From: Pseudomonas sp. Au-Pse12
GTDB lineage: Bacteria > Pseudomonadota > Gammaproteobacteria > Pseudomonadales > Pseudomonadaceae
Direction of reading: 5' to 3'
NCBI RefSeq assembly: GCF_021341665.1
Contig: NZ_JAJTTH010000005.1
Coordinates: 1 to 64,000, forward strand
Length of the DNA: 64,000 nucleotides
Of this stretch, positions 52,887-61,364 are shown in pieces (position 1 is the stretch's first letter; every line of letters begins with the position of its first letter). Under the pieces are notes generated by a model. The model made no database searches, had not been told where the DNA came from, and was given only the letters and a program-made list of their open reading frames with translations. The position numbers and the translations under genes were made by a program.

Positions 52887-53656
52887 TCCACCCCATCGAC
52901 TGCAAGACCTGCCGGGCCTGGCTGCACGGTGACCTCGACAACGAGTTGGAGACCAATGCCGCTGCCGAGGTGGCCGAGCACCGGCGCCACTGTGCCGAGT
53001 GTGCCTGGGAATATGCCGACGCCCAGCGCCTGGTGGCGCAGCTCAGGGCTCACATGCCCCATTACCAGGCGCCGGCAGGTTTGGCCCAGCACCTGCGGGC
53101 GAGTCTCGAGGCACCTGCGCCGCCCCGTGAGGGGCGGCTCCAGCGCTGGCTGGGCGGTGATGGTTGGCGTTGGCTGGCCCCGGGGTTTTCAACCCTGGCG
53201 CTGGCCTTGTCGCTGATGCTCTACCTGGCGGCGCCCTCTGCCGAGCGGCCGTGGCTGGATGAGGCGGTGTCCAGCCATGTGCGTTCGCTGATGGTCGATC
53301 ACTTGAATGACGTGGTGTCCTCGGACCGGCACACGGTCAAGCCCTGGTTCACCGGCAAGCTGGATTTTGCCCCGCCGGTCTTCGATTTCAGTCAGCAGGG
53401 CTATCCGCTGCTGGGCGGGCGCCTGGACTACCTCCAGCAGCAAAGTGCGGCGGCCCTGACCTACGGCCATGGGCGGCACGTGATCAACCTGTTCATCCTG
53501 CCCACGACGCAGGCCGATGGCGCGGCGCAAAACCTCTCCTTGCGCGGCTACAACCTGGTGGCGTGGCGGCACAATCACCTGCGTTTCATCCTGGTGTCGG
53601 ACCTGGAACAGGGCGAGCTGGCGGCGCTGGGGCAGTTGATCCAGAAAGGCCTTTGA
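52883..53656 (+). CDS. Membrane anti-sigma factor with zinc-finger domain
   Basis: 257 residues. Residues 1-45 are a zf-HC2-like anti-sigma domain (CKTCRAWL, then EHRRHCAECAWE, the His-x3-Cys-x2-Cys zinc site). A membrane helix follows at about residues 95-117 (FSTLALALSLMLYLAAPSAER), then a periplasmic domain. It should hold the ECF sigma at the membrane until an envelope signal releases it. A start four bases inside the sigma gene gives translational coupling. Followed by a run of long homopolymers. Confidence 0.9.
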   Translation: MIHPIDCKTCRAWLHGDLDNELETNAAAEVAEHRRHCAECAWEYADAQRLVAQLRAHMPHYQAPAGLAQHLRASLEAPAPPREGRLQRWLGGDGWRWLAPGFSTLALALSLMLYLAAPSAERPWLDEAVSSHVRSLMVDHLNDVVSSDRHTVKPWFTGKLDFAPPVFDFSQQGYPLLGGRLDYLQQQSAAALTYGHGRHVINLFILPTTQADGAAQNLSLRGYNLVAWRHNHLRFILVSDLEQGELAALGQLIQKGL

Positions 53657-53657
53657 A

Positions 53658-53732
53658 GGGGGGGGGGGGCTTTTTTTTGGGGGGGGGCAGCGAGGGCGGC
53701 CCGAGGGCTTGAGGGCTTGAGGGCTTGAGGGC
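53658..53732. repeat. Homopolymer and 8-bp tandem-repeat tract
   Basis: G12 (53658-53669), then C, T8 (53671-53678) and G9 (53679-53687). Three and three-quarter copies of GAGGGCTT follow at 53703-53732. Slippage-prone and also error-prone sequence, directly after the anti-sigma stop. Confidence 0.85.
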
Positions 53733-53796
53733 GGGGGCAGCAAGCCCGGCCTCGGCACCGCAGTGCAAAGGCCGGGCATGCCGGCAGGGGCTGGAT

Positions 53797-54993
53797 TCAG
53801 CCCTTGCAGACGCTGGCGATGGCGCGGGCCAGCAGGTCCAGGCGGGTGGCGTCGATCCCGGCCACGTTGGCGCGGCCGGAGCTGACCATGTACACGCTGT
53901 GCTGTTCACGCAGCGCCTGCACTTGGGCCGGGCTTAGGCCGGTGTAGGAGAACATCCCGCGTTGCACGCCGATATGGGCGAAGCGCTCGGCCAGACCATG
54001 GGGTTGCAAGGCTTCCACCAGGCCGGCGCGCAGTTGCGCGATACGCTGGCGCATGGCTTCGACTTCGTTGACCCACAGGCTTTTCAGTTGCGCGTCGCCA
54101 AGGATGGTGGCGACCACCGCGGCGCCGTGGTCCGGTGGCGTGGACCACAGGTTGCGGGCGATGTGGGCCAGTTGGCTGCGCACGTCGAGCAGCTTCTCGG
54201 CGTCCTGGGTGCAAACGATCAGGGCGCCGGTGCGATCGCGGTACAGGCCGAAGTTCTTCGAGCAGGAGCTGGTGATCAGCACTTCCGGCAGTTCGGCGGC
54301 GAACAGCCGCACTGCCCAGGCATCCTGCTCCAGGCCGTCGCCAAAGCCCTGGTAGGCGAAGTCGATCAGCGGCAGCAGTTGGCGGCTGCGCACCACGTCC
54401 AGCACCCGCTGCCAGTCGGCATGGCTGAGGTCGAAGCCCGTCGGGTTGTGGCAGCAGGCGTGCAGTAGCACCACGTCGCCCTTGGGCACCTGGTTCAGGG
54501 TGGCCAGCATGGCCTCGACGTCCAGGCGGTTGTCGCTGCCCACATAAGGGTAGTGACTGACCTTGACCCCGGCCGCGGCGAAGATGGTCTCGTGGATCGG
54601 CCAGGTCGGATCGCTCAGCCACACGCCCCGGCCCGGAAGGCAGTGGGCGATGAAGTCGGCGCTCAGGCGCAGGGCGCCAGTGCCGCCCGGGGTCTGGGTG
54701 GCGCCGGCGCGCTGGCTGGCGATCAGTGGCGAGTCGCTGCCCAGCACCAGTTGATTGATCACCTTGCCGAACGCCGCGTCGCCGTGGCCACCGATGTAGA
54801 TCTTGGTGTCCTGGCTATCCACCAGGCGCTGCTCGGCCAGTTTCACCGAGCGCGGAATCGGAGTCAGGCCCTGGGCGTCCTTGTAGACGCCCACGCCAAG
54901 GTCGAACTTGTTCGGGTTGGGATCGCTGGCGTAGGCCCCCATCAGGCCGAGAATCGGGTCGCCGGGTACCCGGCCGATGGCGTCGAAATGCAT
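53797..54993 (-). CDS. phhC: Aromatic amino-acid aminotransferase
   Basis: 398 residues from ATG 54993, overlapping the phhB stop by one base. PLP-dependent transaminase family I: N-terminus GDPILGLMGAYASDPNPNK, LDPTW-like LSDPTWPIHETIF, CCHNPTG, and Schiff-base Lys in SSCSKNFGLYRDRTGAL. Converts phenylalanine- or tyrosine-derived amino donors in the phh pathway, producing 4-hydroxyphenylpyruvate from tyrosine. Third gene of the phhABC operon. Confidence 0.92.
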   Translation of the reverse strand: MHFDAIGRVPGDPILGLMGAYASDPNPNKFDLGVGVYKDAQGLTPIPRSVKLAEQRLVDSQDTKIYIGGHGDAAFGKVINQLVLGSDSPLIASQRAGATQTPGGTGALRLSADFIAHCLPGRGVWLSDPTWPIHETIFAAAGVKVSHYPYVGSDNRLDVEAMLATLNQVPKGDVVLLHACCHNPTGFDLSHADWQRVLDVVRSRQLLPLIDFAYQGFGDGLEQDAWAVRLFAAELPEVLITSSCSKNFGLYRDRTGALIVCTQDAEKLLDVRSQLAHIARNLWSTPPDHGAAVVATILGDAQLKSLWVNEVEAMRQRIAQLRAGLVEALQPHGLAERFAHIGVQRGMFSYTGLSPAQVQALREQHSVYMVSSGRANVAGIDATRLDLLARAIASVCKG

Positions 54994-55349
54994 TACTTGC
55001 GTCCTTCTGCGGTCTTGGCCACTTCGTCGGTACGAGCCGCCATGATGAAGTCGTTGCGGTGCAGGCCCTTGATCGAGTGGCTCCACCAGGTCACGGTGAC
55101 CTTGCCCCACTCGGTGAGCAGGCCTGGGTGGTGGCCTTCGGCCTCGGAGATCTCGCCCATGGCATTGGTGAAGGCCAGGGCGAACTTGAAGTTCTTGAAC
55201 AGGAAGACTTTCTCCAACTGCATCACGCCATCGCGAACTTCGATGTTCCAGTCAGGGATCTGCTTGATCAGTACCGGCAGTTCTTCGTCGCTGACTTGAG
55301 GGGCATCGGCGCGGCAGGCTTCGCAATGGGCTTGGTTCAGAGCGGTCAT
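54993..55349 (-). CDS. phhB: 4a-hydroxytetrahydrobiopterin dehydratase
   Basis: 118 residues. Recycles the pterin cofactor of PhhA by dehydrating 4a-hydroxytetrahydropterin; in Pseudomonas it also assists phhA expression. The active-site motif [19 protein letters not shown] with consecutive His residues is intact. Second gene of the operon, 69 bases after phhA and fused by overlap to phhC. Confidence 0.94.
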   Translation of the reverse strand: MTALNQAHCEACRADAPQVSDEELPVLIKQIPDWNIEVRDGVMQLEKVFLFKNFKFALAFTNAMGEISEAEGHHPGLLTEWGKVTVTWWSHSIKGLHRNDFIMAARTDEVAKTAEGRK

Positions 55350-55418
55350 GGTGGGTTCCTGAGTTCGATTCTTGTTGGAAGTTACTATCTTTCGCAGCGG
55401 CTCGCGAGTGCGGGCCGC

Positions 55419-56210
55419 TCAGGCCGCCTTGGGTTTTGGCGGAAACTTGGGTGCGTGCAGGCCCAGCTGCATGCCTTGGTGGACCAGCGCCATGATGTCT
55501 TCATGGGCCAGGTCGAACAGGCGCTTGAGGTTGGGCAGGACGAAATAGATCGGTTGCAGGATGTCGATGCGATACGGCGTGCGCATGGCTTCCAACGGGT
55601 CGAAAGCCTGGTGTTCCGGCTCCTCGGACAGGCTGTACACGGTTTCCTTGGGCGAGGAGAGGATGCCGCCGCCGTAGATGCGCCGCCCGGCCGGGGTGTC
55701 CACCAGGCCGAACTCGATGGTCATCCAGTACAGGCGCGCCAGGTACACTCGTTCTTCCTTGGTGGCTTGCAGGCCGAGCTTGCCGTAGGTGTGGGTGAAT
55801 TCGGCGAACCAGGGGTTGGTCAGCAGCGGGCAGTGGCCAAAGATCTCGTGGAAGATGTCCGGCTCTTGCAGGTAGTCGAGTTCTTCGCGGGTGCGAATGA
55901 AGGTCGCCACCGGAAAGCGCTTGCTGGCCAAGAGTTCGAAAAAGGTCTGGAAAGGAATCAGTGCCGGCACCCGGGCCACTTGCCAGCCGGTGGTTTCGCC
56001 CAGCACCTTGTTGATTTCGCCCAGTTGCGGAATACGGTCGTGGGGCAGGCCGAGCTTGTCGATGCCGTCCAGGTATTCCTGGCACGCACGGCCTTCGATC
56101 ACTTTCAGCTGGCGGGTGATCAGGGTATTCCACACCGCGTGTTCTTCGGGTGGGTAGTCGATAAAACCTTGCGCGTCGGGCTCGCGGGCCACGTACTGCG
56201 TCTGCTTCAT
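55419..56210 (-). CDS. phhA: Phenylalanine 4-monooxygenase
   Basis: 263 residues, the short bacterial form lacking an ACT regulatory domain. Non-haem iron enzyme hydroxylating phenylalanine to tyrosine with tetrahydropterin. Iron ligands are in DIFHEIFGHCPLL (two His) and in the downstream LYWMTIEFGLV (Glu). AGGAG precedes the ATG. Divergent from phhR with a PhhR-type box between them, so it is induced by phenylalanine or tyrosine. Confidence 0.95.
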   Translation of the reverse strand: MKQTQYVAREPDAQGFIDYPPEEHAVWNTLITRQLKVIEGRACQEYLDGIDKLGLPHDRIPQLGEINKVLGETTGWQVARVPALIPFQTFFELLASKRFPVATFIRTREELDYLQEPDIFHEIFGHCPLLTNPWFAEFTHTYGKLGLQATKEERVYLARLYWMTIEFGLVDTPAGRRIYGGGILSSPKETVYSLSEEPEHQAFDPLEAMRTPYRIDILQPIYFVLPNLKRLFDLAHEDIMALVHQGMQLGLHAPKFPPKPKAA

Positions 56211-56324
56211 GCTGCTCTCCTGCCAGGGGATGCGTTCTTGTTATGTGTGACCCCAGTGTTACCCGAGGGTGCGACGCTTTGCAGCAGGCGTTCGGCGGGC
56301 GAGAGGGGCCGTTGGGCGGCTATT

Positions 56325-56342
56325 CGTAAAGTAATCGTTACG
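56325..56342. promoter_or_regulatory. PhhR/TyrR-type binding box
   Basis: CGTAAA-GTAATC-GTTACG closely matches the TyrR-family consensus TGTAAA-N6-TTTACA. It lies about 115 bases before phhA and 174 before phhR, in the expected divergent regulatory region. No convincing sigma-54 promoter was found for phhA. Confidence 0.7.
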
Positions 56343-56515
56343 GTTTTGCCCGGGTGGCCGGCATGTTGTGGGTTTTCGGGTTTGAAAAAGCCCTTTGCTG
56401 TCACATAATCTTGACGATTATCTGCGTCACCCCGCAGAAAGTTTGCAAAGGCCGGCGCCAAAAGCGTCGGTTTTCGGCGTTTATGCCCTTTATCATCAGC
56501 TCCGGGCCTTCTTTT

Positions 56516-58078
56516 ATGCGTATCAAAGTTCATTGCCAGAACCGCATCGGCATCCTGCGCGACATTCTCAATCTGCTGGTGGAGTACGGGATCAACGTGG
56601 CCCGTGGCGAAGTGGGGGGCGAGCATGGCAACGCCATCTACCTGCACTGCCCGAACCTGATCAATCTGCAGTTCCAGGCGTTGCGCCCCAAGTTCGAATC
56701 CATTGCCGGGGTCTTTGGTGTGAAGCGCGTCGGGCTGATGCCCAGCGAGCGCCGGCATATGGAGCTCAATGCGCTGCTGGGGGCGCTGGAGTTCCCGGTG
56801 CTGTCCATCGATATGGGCGGCTCCATCGTTGCCGCCAACCGGGCGGCGGCGCAATTGCTGGGGGTGCGGGTGGATGAGGTGCCGGGGATTCCCCTGTCGC
56901 GCTATGCCGAGGACTTCGACTTGCCGGAACTGGTACGGGCCAACCAGTCGCGGATCAACGGGCTGCGGGTCAAGGTCAAGGGCGATGTGTTCCTGGCGGA
57001 TATCGCCCCGCTGCAATCCGAGCACGACGACAGCGAGGCCATGGCCGGCGCGGTATTGACCTTGCATCGGGCGGACCGGGTCGGTGAGCGCATCTACAAC
57101 GTGCGCAAGCAGGAGTTGCGCGGTTTCGACAGTATTTTCCAGAGTTCGAAAGTCATGGCAGCGGTGGTGCGTGAGGCGCGGCGCATGGCGCCGCTGGATG
57201 CGCCGCTGCTGATCGAGGGCGAAACCGGCACCGGCAAGGAGCTGCTGGCCCGCGCCTGCCACCTGGCCAGCCCCCGCGGGCAGTCGCCGCTGATGGCCCT
57301 GAACTGCGCCGGGTTGCCGGAGTCCATGGCCGAGACCGAGTTATTCGGCTACGGCCCTGGAGCCTTCGAGGGGGCTCGGGCAGAGGGCAAGCTGGGGCTG
57401 CTGGAACTGACCGCGGGCGGCACCCTGTTTCTCGATGGGGTTGGGGAGATGAGCCCACGCTTGCAGGTCAAGCTGCTGCGCTTCTTGCAGGATGGCTGCT
57501 TCCGCCGGGTGGGCAGCGATGAGGAGGTGTACCTGGATGTGCGGGTGATCTGTGCCACCCAGGTTGACCTGTCCGAGCTGTGCGCGCGTGGCGAGTTTCG
57601 CCAGGATCTGTATCACCGGCTGAATGTGCTGTCGCTGCATATTCCACCGTTGCGCGAGTGCCTCGACGGCTTGACGCCGCTGGTGGAGCACTTCCTCGAC
57701 CAGGCCAGCCGGCAGATCGGCTGTCCTTTGCCACGGCTGGTGCCCGCAGCCATGGAGCGTCTGAGCCACTACCATTGGCCGGGCAATGTGCGTCAGTTGG
57801 AGAACGTGCTGTTCCAGGCGGTCTCGCTGTGCGATGGCGGTACGGTCAAGACCGAGCACATCCGCCTGCCGGACTATGGCGCGCGCCAACCGCTGGGCGA
57901 TTTTTCCCTGGAGGGCGGCCTGGAGCAGATTGTCGGACGCTTTGAAAAGGCGGTGCTCGAAAGTCTGTATGCCGAGCACCCCAGCAGCCGTCAGTTGGGC
58001 AAGCGGCTGGGAGTGTCCCACACCACCATCGCCAACAAGTTGCGCCAATACGAGGTTGGCAAGGAATCGCCGGAATGA
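56516..58078 (+). CDS. phhR: Sigma-54-type activator PhhR (TyrR family)
   Basis: 520 residues from ATG 56516. ACT domain 1-70 (RIKVHCQNRIGILRDIL), PAS domain about 78-185, AAA+ ATPase about 205-440 (EGETGTGKELLAR Walker A, GGTLFLDGVGEM Walker B) and C-terminal Fis-type helix-turn-helix (RQLGKRLGVSHTTIANKLRQY). The sigma-54 contact loop GAFTGA reads GAFEGA here, as in TyrR-type proteins that work with sigma-70 instead. Activates phhABC in response to phenylalanine and tyrosine. Confidence 0.93.
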   Translation: MRIKVHCQNRIGILRDILNLLVEYGINVARGEVGGEHGNAIYLHCPNLINLQFQALRPKFESIAGVFGVKRVGLMPSERRHMELNALLGALEFPVLSIDMGGSIVAANRAAAQLLGVRVDEVPGIPLSRYAEDFDLPELVRANQSRINGLRVKVKGDVFLADIAPLQSEHDDSEAMAGAVLTLHRADRVGERIYNVRKQELRGFDSIFQSSKVMAAVVREARRMAPLDAPLLIEGETGTGKELLARACHLASPRGQSPLMALNCAGLPESMAETELFGYGPGAFEGARAEGKLGLLELTAGGTLFLDGVGEMSPRLQVKLLRFLQDGCFRRVGSDEEVYLDVRVICATQVDLSELCARGEFRQDLYHRLNVLSLHIPPLRECLDGLTPLVEHFLDQASRQIGCPLPRLVPAAMERLSHYHWPGNVRQLENVLFQAVSLCDGGTVKTEHIRLPDYGARQPLGDFSLEGGLEQIVGRFEKAVLESLYAEHPSSRQLGKRLGVSHTTIANKLRQYEVGKESPE

Positions 58079-58446
58079 AAAAAGCCCCGCTTAAGTAGCG
58101 TAATGCTGTTCACTTAAGCGGCCGAACGAGCGGGGGGGGGGGGGGCTTGTTGTGGTGACAAGGCCTGTTGTGGCGAGGGAGCTTGCTCCCGCTCGGCCGC
58201 GTAGCGGTCGTAGAGCCTGCCAGCGCGGTTCATCAGGCTCACCGCGTGGACGCTACTGGGGGCGCTGCGCACCCCAGCGGGAGCAAGCTCCCTCGCCACA
58301 GGGCAATGCTCTGCACTTGAGCGGCCGAACGAAGAATGTCTCTTTTGGGGCGGCAGCGAAGCCCAAAAAACGGCGCTTGCTCATCTTGAGGAAGCGCCGT
58401 TTTTTGTTAAGTGAACAGCATTACGCTGAAGTAGCGGGGCTTTTCG
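58079..58446. repeat. Repeat patchwork: inverted copy of a gene end, G14 tract, REP pair
   Basis: Bases 58097-58117 are an exact inverted copy of 58407-58427, the last codons of the downstream gene; with AAAAGCCCCGCT on the outer side the similarity reaches about 38 bases. G14 occupies 58132-58145. A REP pair (GCGAGGGAGCTTGCTCCCGC and its inverse) lies at about 58175-58305. ACTTAAGCGGCCGAACGA (58112-58129) recurs with one change near 58315-58332. Confidence 0.85.
58365..58405. terminator. Bidirectional Rho-independent terminator
   Basis: AAAAAACGGCGCTT and AAGCGCCGTTTTTT enclose a 13-base loop. It starts directly after the stop of the minus-strand 101-residue gene and can also serve phhR. 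Confidence 0.92.
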
Positions 58447-58712
58447 TTTGGCTCGGGGCTGGCGCCCGCGTGCAGGTAGTCGTAGCTGGGCACGACGCGC
58501 AGGCGTGGTTCGTCGAAGAAGTAGTCTCGAGGGTCGATGCCGATCTCGTGAATTAAGCCGAGGATCAGATCCTTGGCGCGCTGGTTGTTGGTGAACTGGC
58601 CCTTGAGCCGGGTAACCCGGCTGACGAACTCTTCCACCGGTATCAGGGTGTGCAGTGCCGGGTGGTTGGTCTCGCCATCGAACGCCACCGTGATGCTTTC
58701 CTTGGTGGTCAT
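58407..58712 (-). CDS. Conserved hypothetical protein (101 aa)
   Basis: 101-residue soluble protein, mixed alpha/beta, with NQRAKDLILGLIHEIGIDPRDYFFDEPRLRVVPSYDYL in the middle. No motif or family recognised. AAGGA precedes the ATG at 58712. The last codons (YFSVMLFT then TAA) are duplicated in inverted orientation near 58100. It lies between phh and flagellar genes but nothing ties it to either. Confidence 0.65.
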   Translation of the reverse strand: MTTKESITVAFDGETNHPALHTLIPVEEFVSRVTRLKGQFTNNQRAKDLILGLIHEIGIDPRDYFFDEPRLRVVPSYDYLHAGASPEPNEKPRYFSVMLFT

Positions 58713-59020
58713 TGGTTTAGGTGTCGGCCCCCCCCTGCAAACTGAAGTTGCAAGCGCCAGCGACTGTGCCTAGCAAGAACCGTTCACAAAGTGTCGGCTT
58801 GGCGGTCAGAATTTACCCCGGGGCGCGACCGATACTTGCCGTTAGCGGCATAAGTCCGCCGTTTTTTCGTCTCTTGGCTCGTCTTGAAAATCACGCTGCA
58901 TGCGGCAAAGCCCCGGCCTGCATGGTGTGCGTTGCTGGGTGTGGAAGTTGGTGTAGAAATTGCTTGCGCCATGGCCACTACAGTGTGGGGCGGCAAACGT
59001 CCGGCAGATGAGGAACGATT
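58713..59020. other. Divergent region before flgF
   Basis: About 300 bases without a gene, with the sigma-54-like promoter described separately. The promoter of the 101-residue gene should be at its left end. Confidence 0.5.
58948..58965 (+). promoter_or_regulatory. Sigma-54-like promoter of the flgF operon
   Basis: TTGGTGTAGAAATTGCTT has GG and GC 10 bases apart and TTGCTT at -12, matching TGGCACG-N4-TTGCW in the key positions. Start would be near 58975, about 45 bases before flgF. RpoN/FleR control of flgFGHIJKL is established in P. aeruginosa. Confidence 0.65.
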
Positions 59021-59761
59021 GTGGACAAGTACCTTTATGTGGCAATGACCGGCGCCAGCCAGAACGCACTGGCGCAAAAGGCTCATGCCAACAATCTGGC
59101 GAACATCTCCACCAACGGCTTTCAGCGCGACCTGGAACAGGCGCGCGCGATGCCGGTGTTTGGTGACAGTTTTCCGGCGCGGGCGTTTGCCATGGGCGAA
59201 CGGCCGGCGACGGATTTTACTCCCGGCTCCATGGTGGAGACCGGTCGCGACCTGGACGTGGCCGTCAGCGGCAAGGGTTGGATCGCCGTGCAGAGCCCCG
59301 ATGGCAGCGAAAGCTATGTGCGCACCGGCAGCTTGAATGTTGACGCCCTGGGCATACTGCGCGCCGGCAACGGCATGCCGGTCATGGGCAATGGCGGTCC
59401 GATCGCCGTGCCGCCGGAGCAGAAGATTGAAGTCGGCCAGGACGGCACCATCAGCATTCGTGCCATGGGCGAGGGCCCGCGGGTCATGGCCGAGGTTGAC
59501 CGTATCAAGCTGGTCAATCCGGACATCAAGAACCTGACTAAAGGCCTGGACGGTTCGATCAAGACCAAGGACGGCCAGCCGGCACCCGCCGATGCCAATG
59601 TCCAGGTGGTCTCGGGCTTCCTGGAGTCGAGCAACGTCAATGCCGTTGAAGAAATGACCGCGGTGCTGGCCTTGTCCCGGCAGTTCGAATTGCACGTGAA
59701 GATGATGAACAGCGCCAAAGAAGACGACCAGGCCATGGCTCGGGTCTTGCAGATCAGCTAA
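59021..59761 (+). CDS. flgF: Flagellar basal-body rod protein FlgF
   Basis: 246 residues from GTG 59021 (GAGGAA upstream). Proximal rod component of the flagellar basal body. The N-terminal signature AQKAHANNLANISTNGFQRDL and the C-terminal VSGFLESSNVNAVEEMTAVLALSRQFELHVKMM are the conserved coiled-coil ends of rod and hook proteins. Exported through the flagellar type III system without a signal peptide. Leads the flgFGHIJK operon. Confidence 0.95.
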   Translation: MDKYLYVAMTGASQNALAQKAHANNLANISTNGFQRDLEQARAMPVFGDSFPARAFAMGERPATDFTPGSMVETGRDLDVAVSGKGWIAVQSPDGSESYVRTGSLNVDALGILRAGNGMPVMGNGGPIAVPPEQKIEVGQDGTISIRAMGEGPRVMAEVDRIKLVNPDIKNLTKGLDGSIKTKDGQPAPADANVQVVSGFLESSNVNAVEEMTAVLALSRQFELHVKMMNSAKEDDQAMARVLQIS

Positions 59762-59806
59762 TTACCAGTATCTAGCGCCGTAAAACAGGCGCGAGAGGAG
59801 AATCGA

Positions 59807-60592
59807 ATGCTTCCGGCTCTATGGGTTGCCAAAACCGGTCTGTCCGCCCAGGACACCAACCTGAGTGTCATTTCCAACAACCTGGCGAACGTCTCGACCA
59901 CGGGTTTCAAACGTGATCGCGCGGAATTCCAGGACCTGCTGTACCAGATCAAGCGCCAGCCGGGTGCCCAGACCACCCAGGACAGCGAACTGCCAAGCGG
60001 CCTGCAGGTCGGTACCGGTGTGCGCATCGTCGGCACCCAGAAGAACTTCAATGCCGGCAGCCTGCAGACCACCGAACAGCCTCTGGACCTGGCCATCAAC
60101 GGCCGCGGTTTCTTCCAGATCCTGCAGCCTGATGGCACCACGGCCTATACCCGTGACGGCACCTTCCACCTGAACTCCAATGGCCAGATCGTCACCGCCG
60201 GCGGTTTTGCCCTGGAGCCGGCGATTGTCGTGCCCAACGACGCGCAGACCTTCACCGTGGGTCAGGACGGCACCGTGTCCATCACCGTCGCCGGCAACCC
60301 GGCGTCCCAGGTGATCGGCAACTTGCAAACCGCCGACTTCATCAACCCGGCCGGCTTGCAGTCCCAGGGCGGCAACCTGTTCCTGGAAACCGCCGCCAGT
60401 GGTGCGCCGCAGATCGGCACCCCGGGGCTCAACGGTTTCGGCACCACGCTGCAGAACACCCTGGAAGCATCCAACGTCAGCACCGTTGAAGAGATGGTCA
60501 ACATGATCACCACTCAGCGCGCCTACGAGATGAACTCCAAGGTGATCTCCACCGCCGACCAGATGCTCTCGTTCATAACGCAGAAGCTGTAA
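59807..60592 (+). CDS. flgG: Flagellar distal rod protein FlgG
   Basis: 261 residues, the usual length. N-terminus LWVAKTGLSAQDTNLSVISNNLANVSTTGFKRDRAEFQDLLYQ and C-terminus ASNVSTVEEMVNMITTQRAYEMNSKVISTADQML form the conserved terminal helices. Polymer of about two dozen subunits making the distal rod. It follows flgF by 45 bases with GAGAGGAG ahead of the ATG. Confidence 0.97.
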   Translation: MLPALWVAKTGLSAQDTNLSVISNNLANVSTTGFKRDRAEFQDLLYQIKRQPGAQTTQDSELPSGLQVGTGVRIVGTQKNFNAGSLQTTEQPLDLAINGRGFFQILQPDGTTAYTRDGTFHLNSNGQIVTAGGFALEPAIVVPNDAQTFTVGQDGTVSITVAGNPASQVIGNLQTADFINPAGLQSQGGNLFLETAASGAPQIGTPGLNGFGTTLQNTLEASNVSTVEEMVNMITTQRAYEMNSKVISTADQMLSFITQKL

Positions 60593-60653
60593 TCAAGTCT
60601 TGAGGTCGCCACGGGTCTGAAGTGGCGTACCGGCAACATCGTGAGGAAGGGTC

Positions 60654-61349
60654 ATGAATCGGTTTATTTGTGTTCTAGCGCTGAGTGGGAGTGCCGTGCT
60701 CGCGGGCTGTGTTGCCCCACCGCCCAAGCCCAATGACCCTTACTACGCGCCGGTGTTGCCGCGTACGCCGCTGCCTTCCGCGTCCAACAATGGCTCTATC
60801 TATCAGGCCGGTTTCGAACAGAACCTGTACAGCGACCGCAAGGCCTTCCGGGTCGGCGATATCATCACCATCACCCTCAACGAGAAGACCGCGGCCAGTA
60901 AAGGTGCCAACTCGGCGCTGACCAAGACCAGTTCCAACAGCGTTGGCCTGACCTCGCTGTTTGGTTCCGTGCCCAACACCAACAACCCTCTGGGTAGTGG
61001 TGACCTGACCCTGAATGCCGGCTACAGCGGCAACCGCGCCACCAAGGGCGACAGCAAGGCCGCCCAGAGCAACAGCCTGACCGGTTCGATCACTGTGACC
61101 GTGGCTGACGTGCTGCCCAACGGCATCATCGCGGTACGCGGCGAAAAGTGGATGACCCTCAACACCGGCGACGAGCTGGTGCGGATTGCCGGCCTGGTGC
61201 GGGCGGACGATATCGCCACCGACAACACGGTGTCTTCGACCCGGGTCGCGGATGCGCGCATCACTTACTCGGGTACCGGCTCGTTCGCCGATGCCAACCA
61301 GCCTGGCTGGTTCGACCGTTTCTTCCTCAGCCCGCTGTTCCCTTTCTAG
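60654..61349 (+). CDS. flgH: Flagellar L-ring protein FlgH
   Basis: 231-residue outer-membrane lipoprotein forming the L ring. Lipobox LAGC at about residue 18, then [29 protein letters not shown] and [18 protein letters not shown] at the end. AAGGG precedes the ATG. Located 61 bases after flgG and almost touching flgI. Confidence 0.96.
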   Translation: MNRFICVLALSGSAVLAGCVAPPPKPNDPYYAPVLPRTPLPSASNNGSIYQAGFEQNLYSDRKAFRVGDIITITLNEKTAASKGANSALTKTSSNSVGLTSLFGSVPNTNNPLGSGDLTLNAGYSGNRATKGDSKAAQSNSLTGSITVTVADVLPNGIIAVRGEKWMTLNTGDELVRIAGLVRADDIATDNTVSSTRVADARITYSGTGSFADANQPGWFDRFFLSPLFPF

Positions 61350-61364
61350 GTGATGAGAAGCCTC

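Noticed and set aside
53703..53732. Possible CRISPR-like repeats
   Set aside because: The units are 8 bases and contiguous with no spacers; simple tandem repeat.
56211..56324. Sigma-54 promoter for phhA
   Set aside because: No GG-N10-GC element with reasonable flanks was found on the phhA strand.
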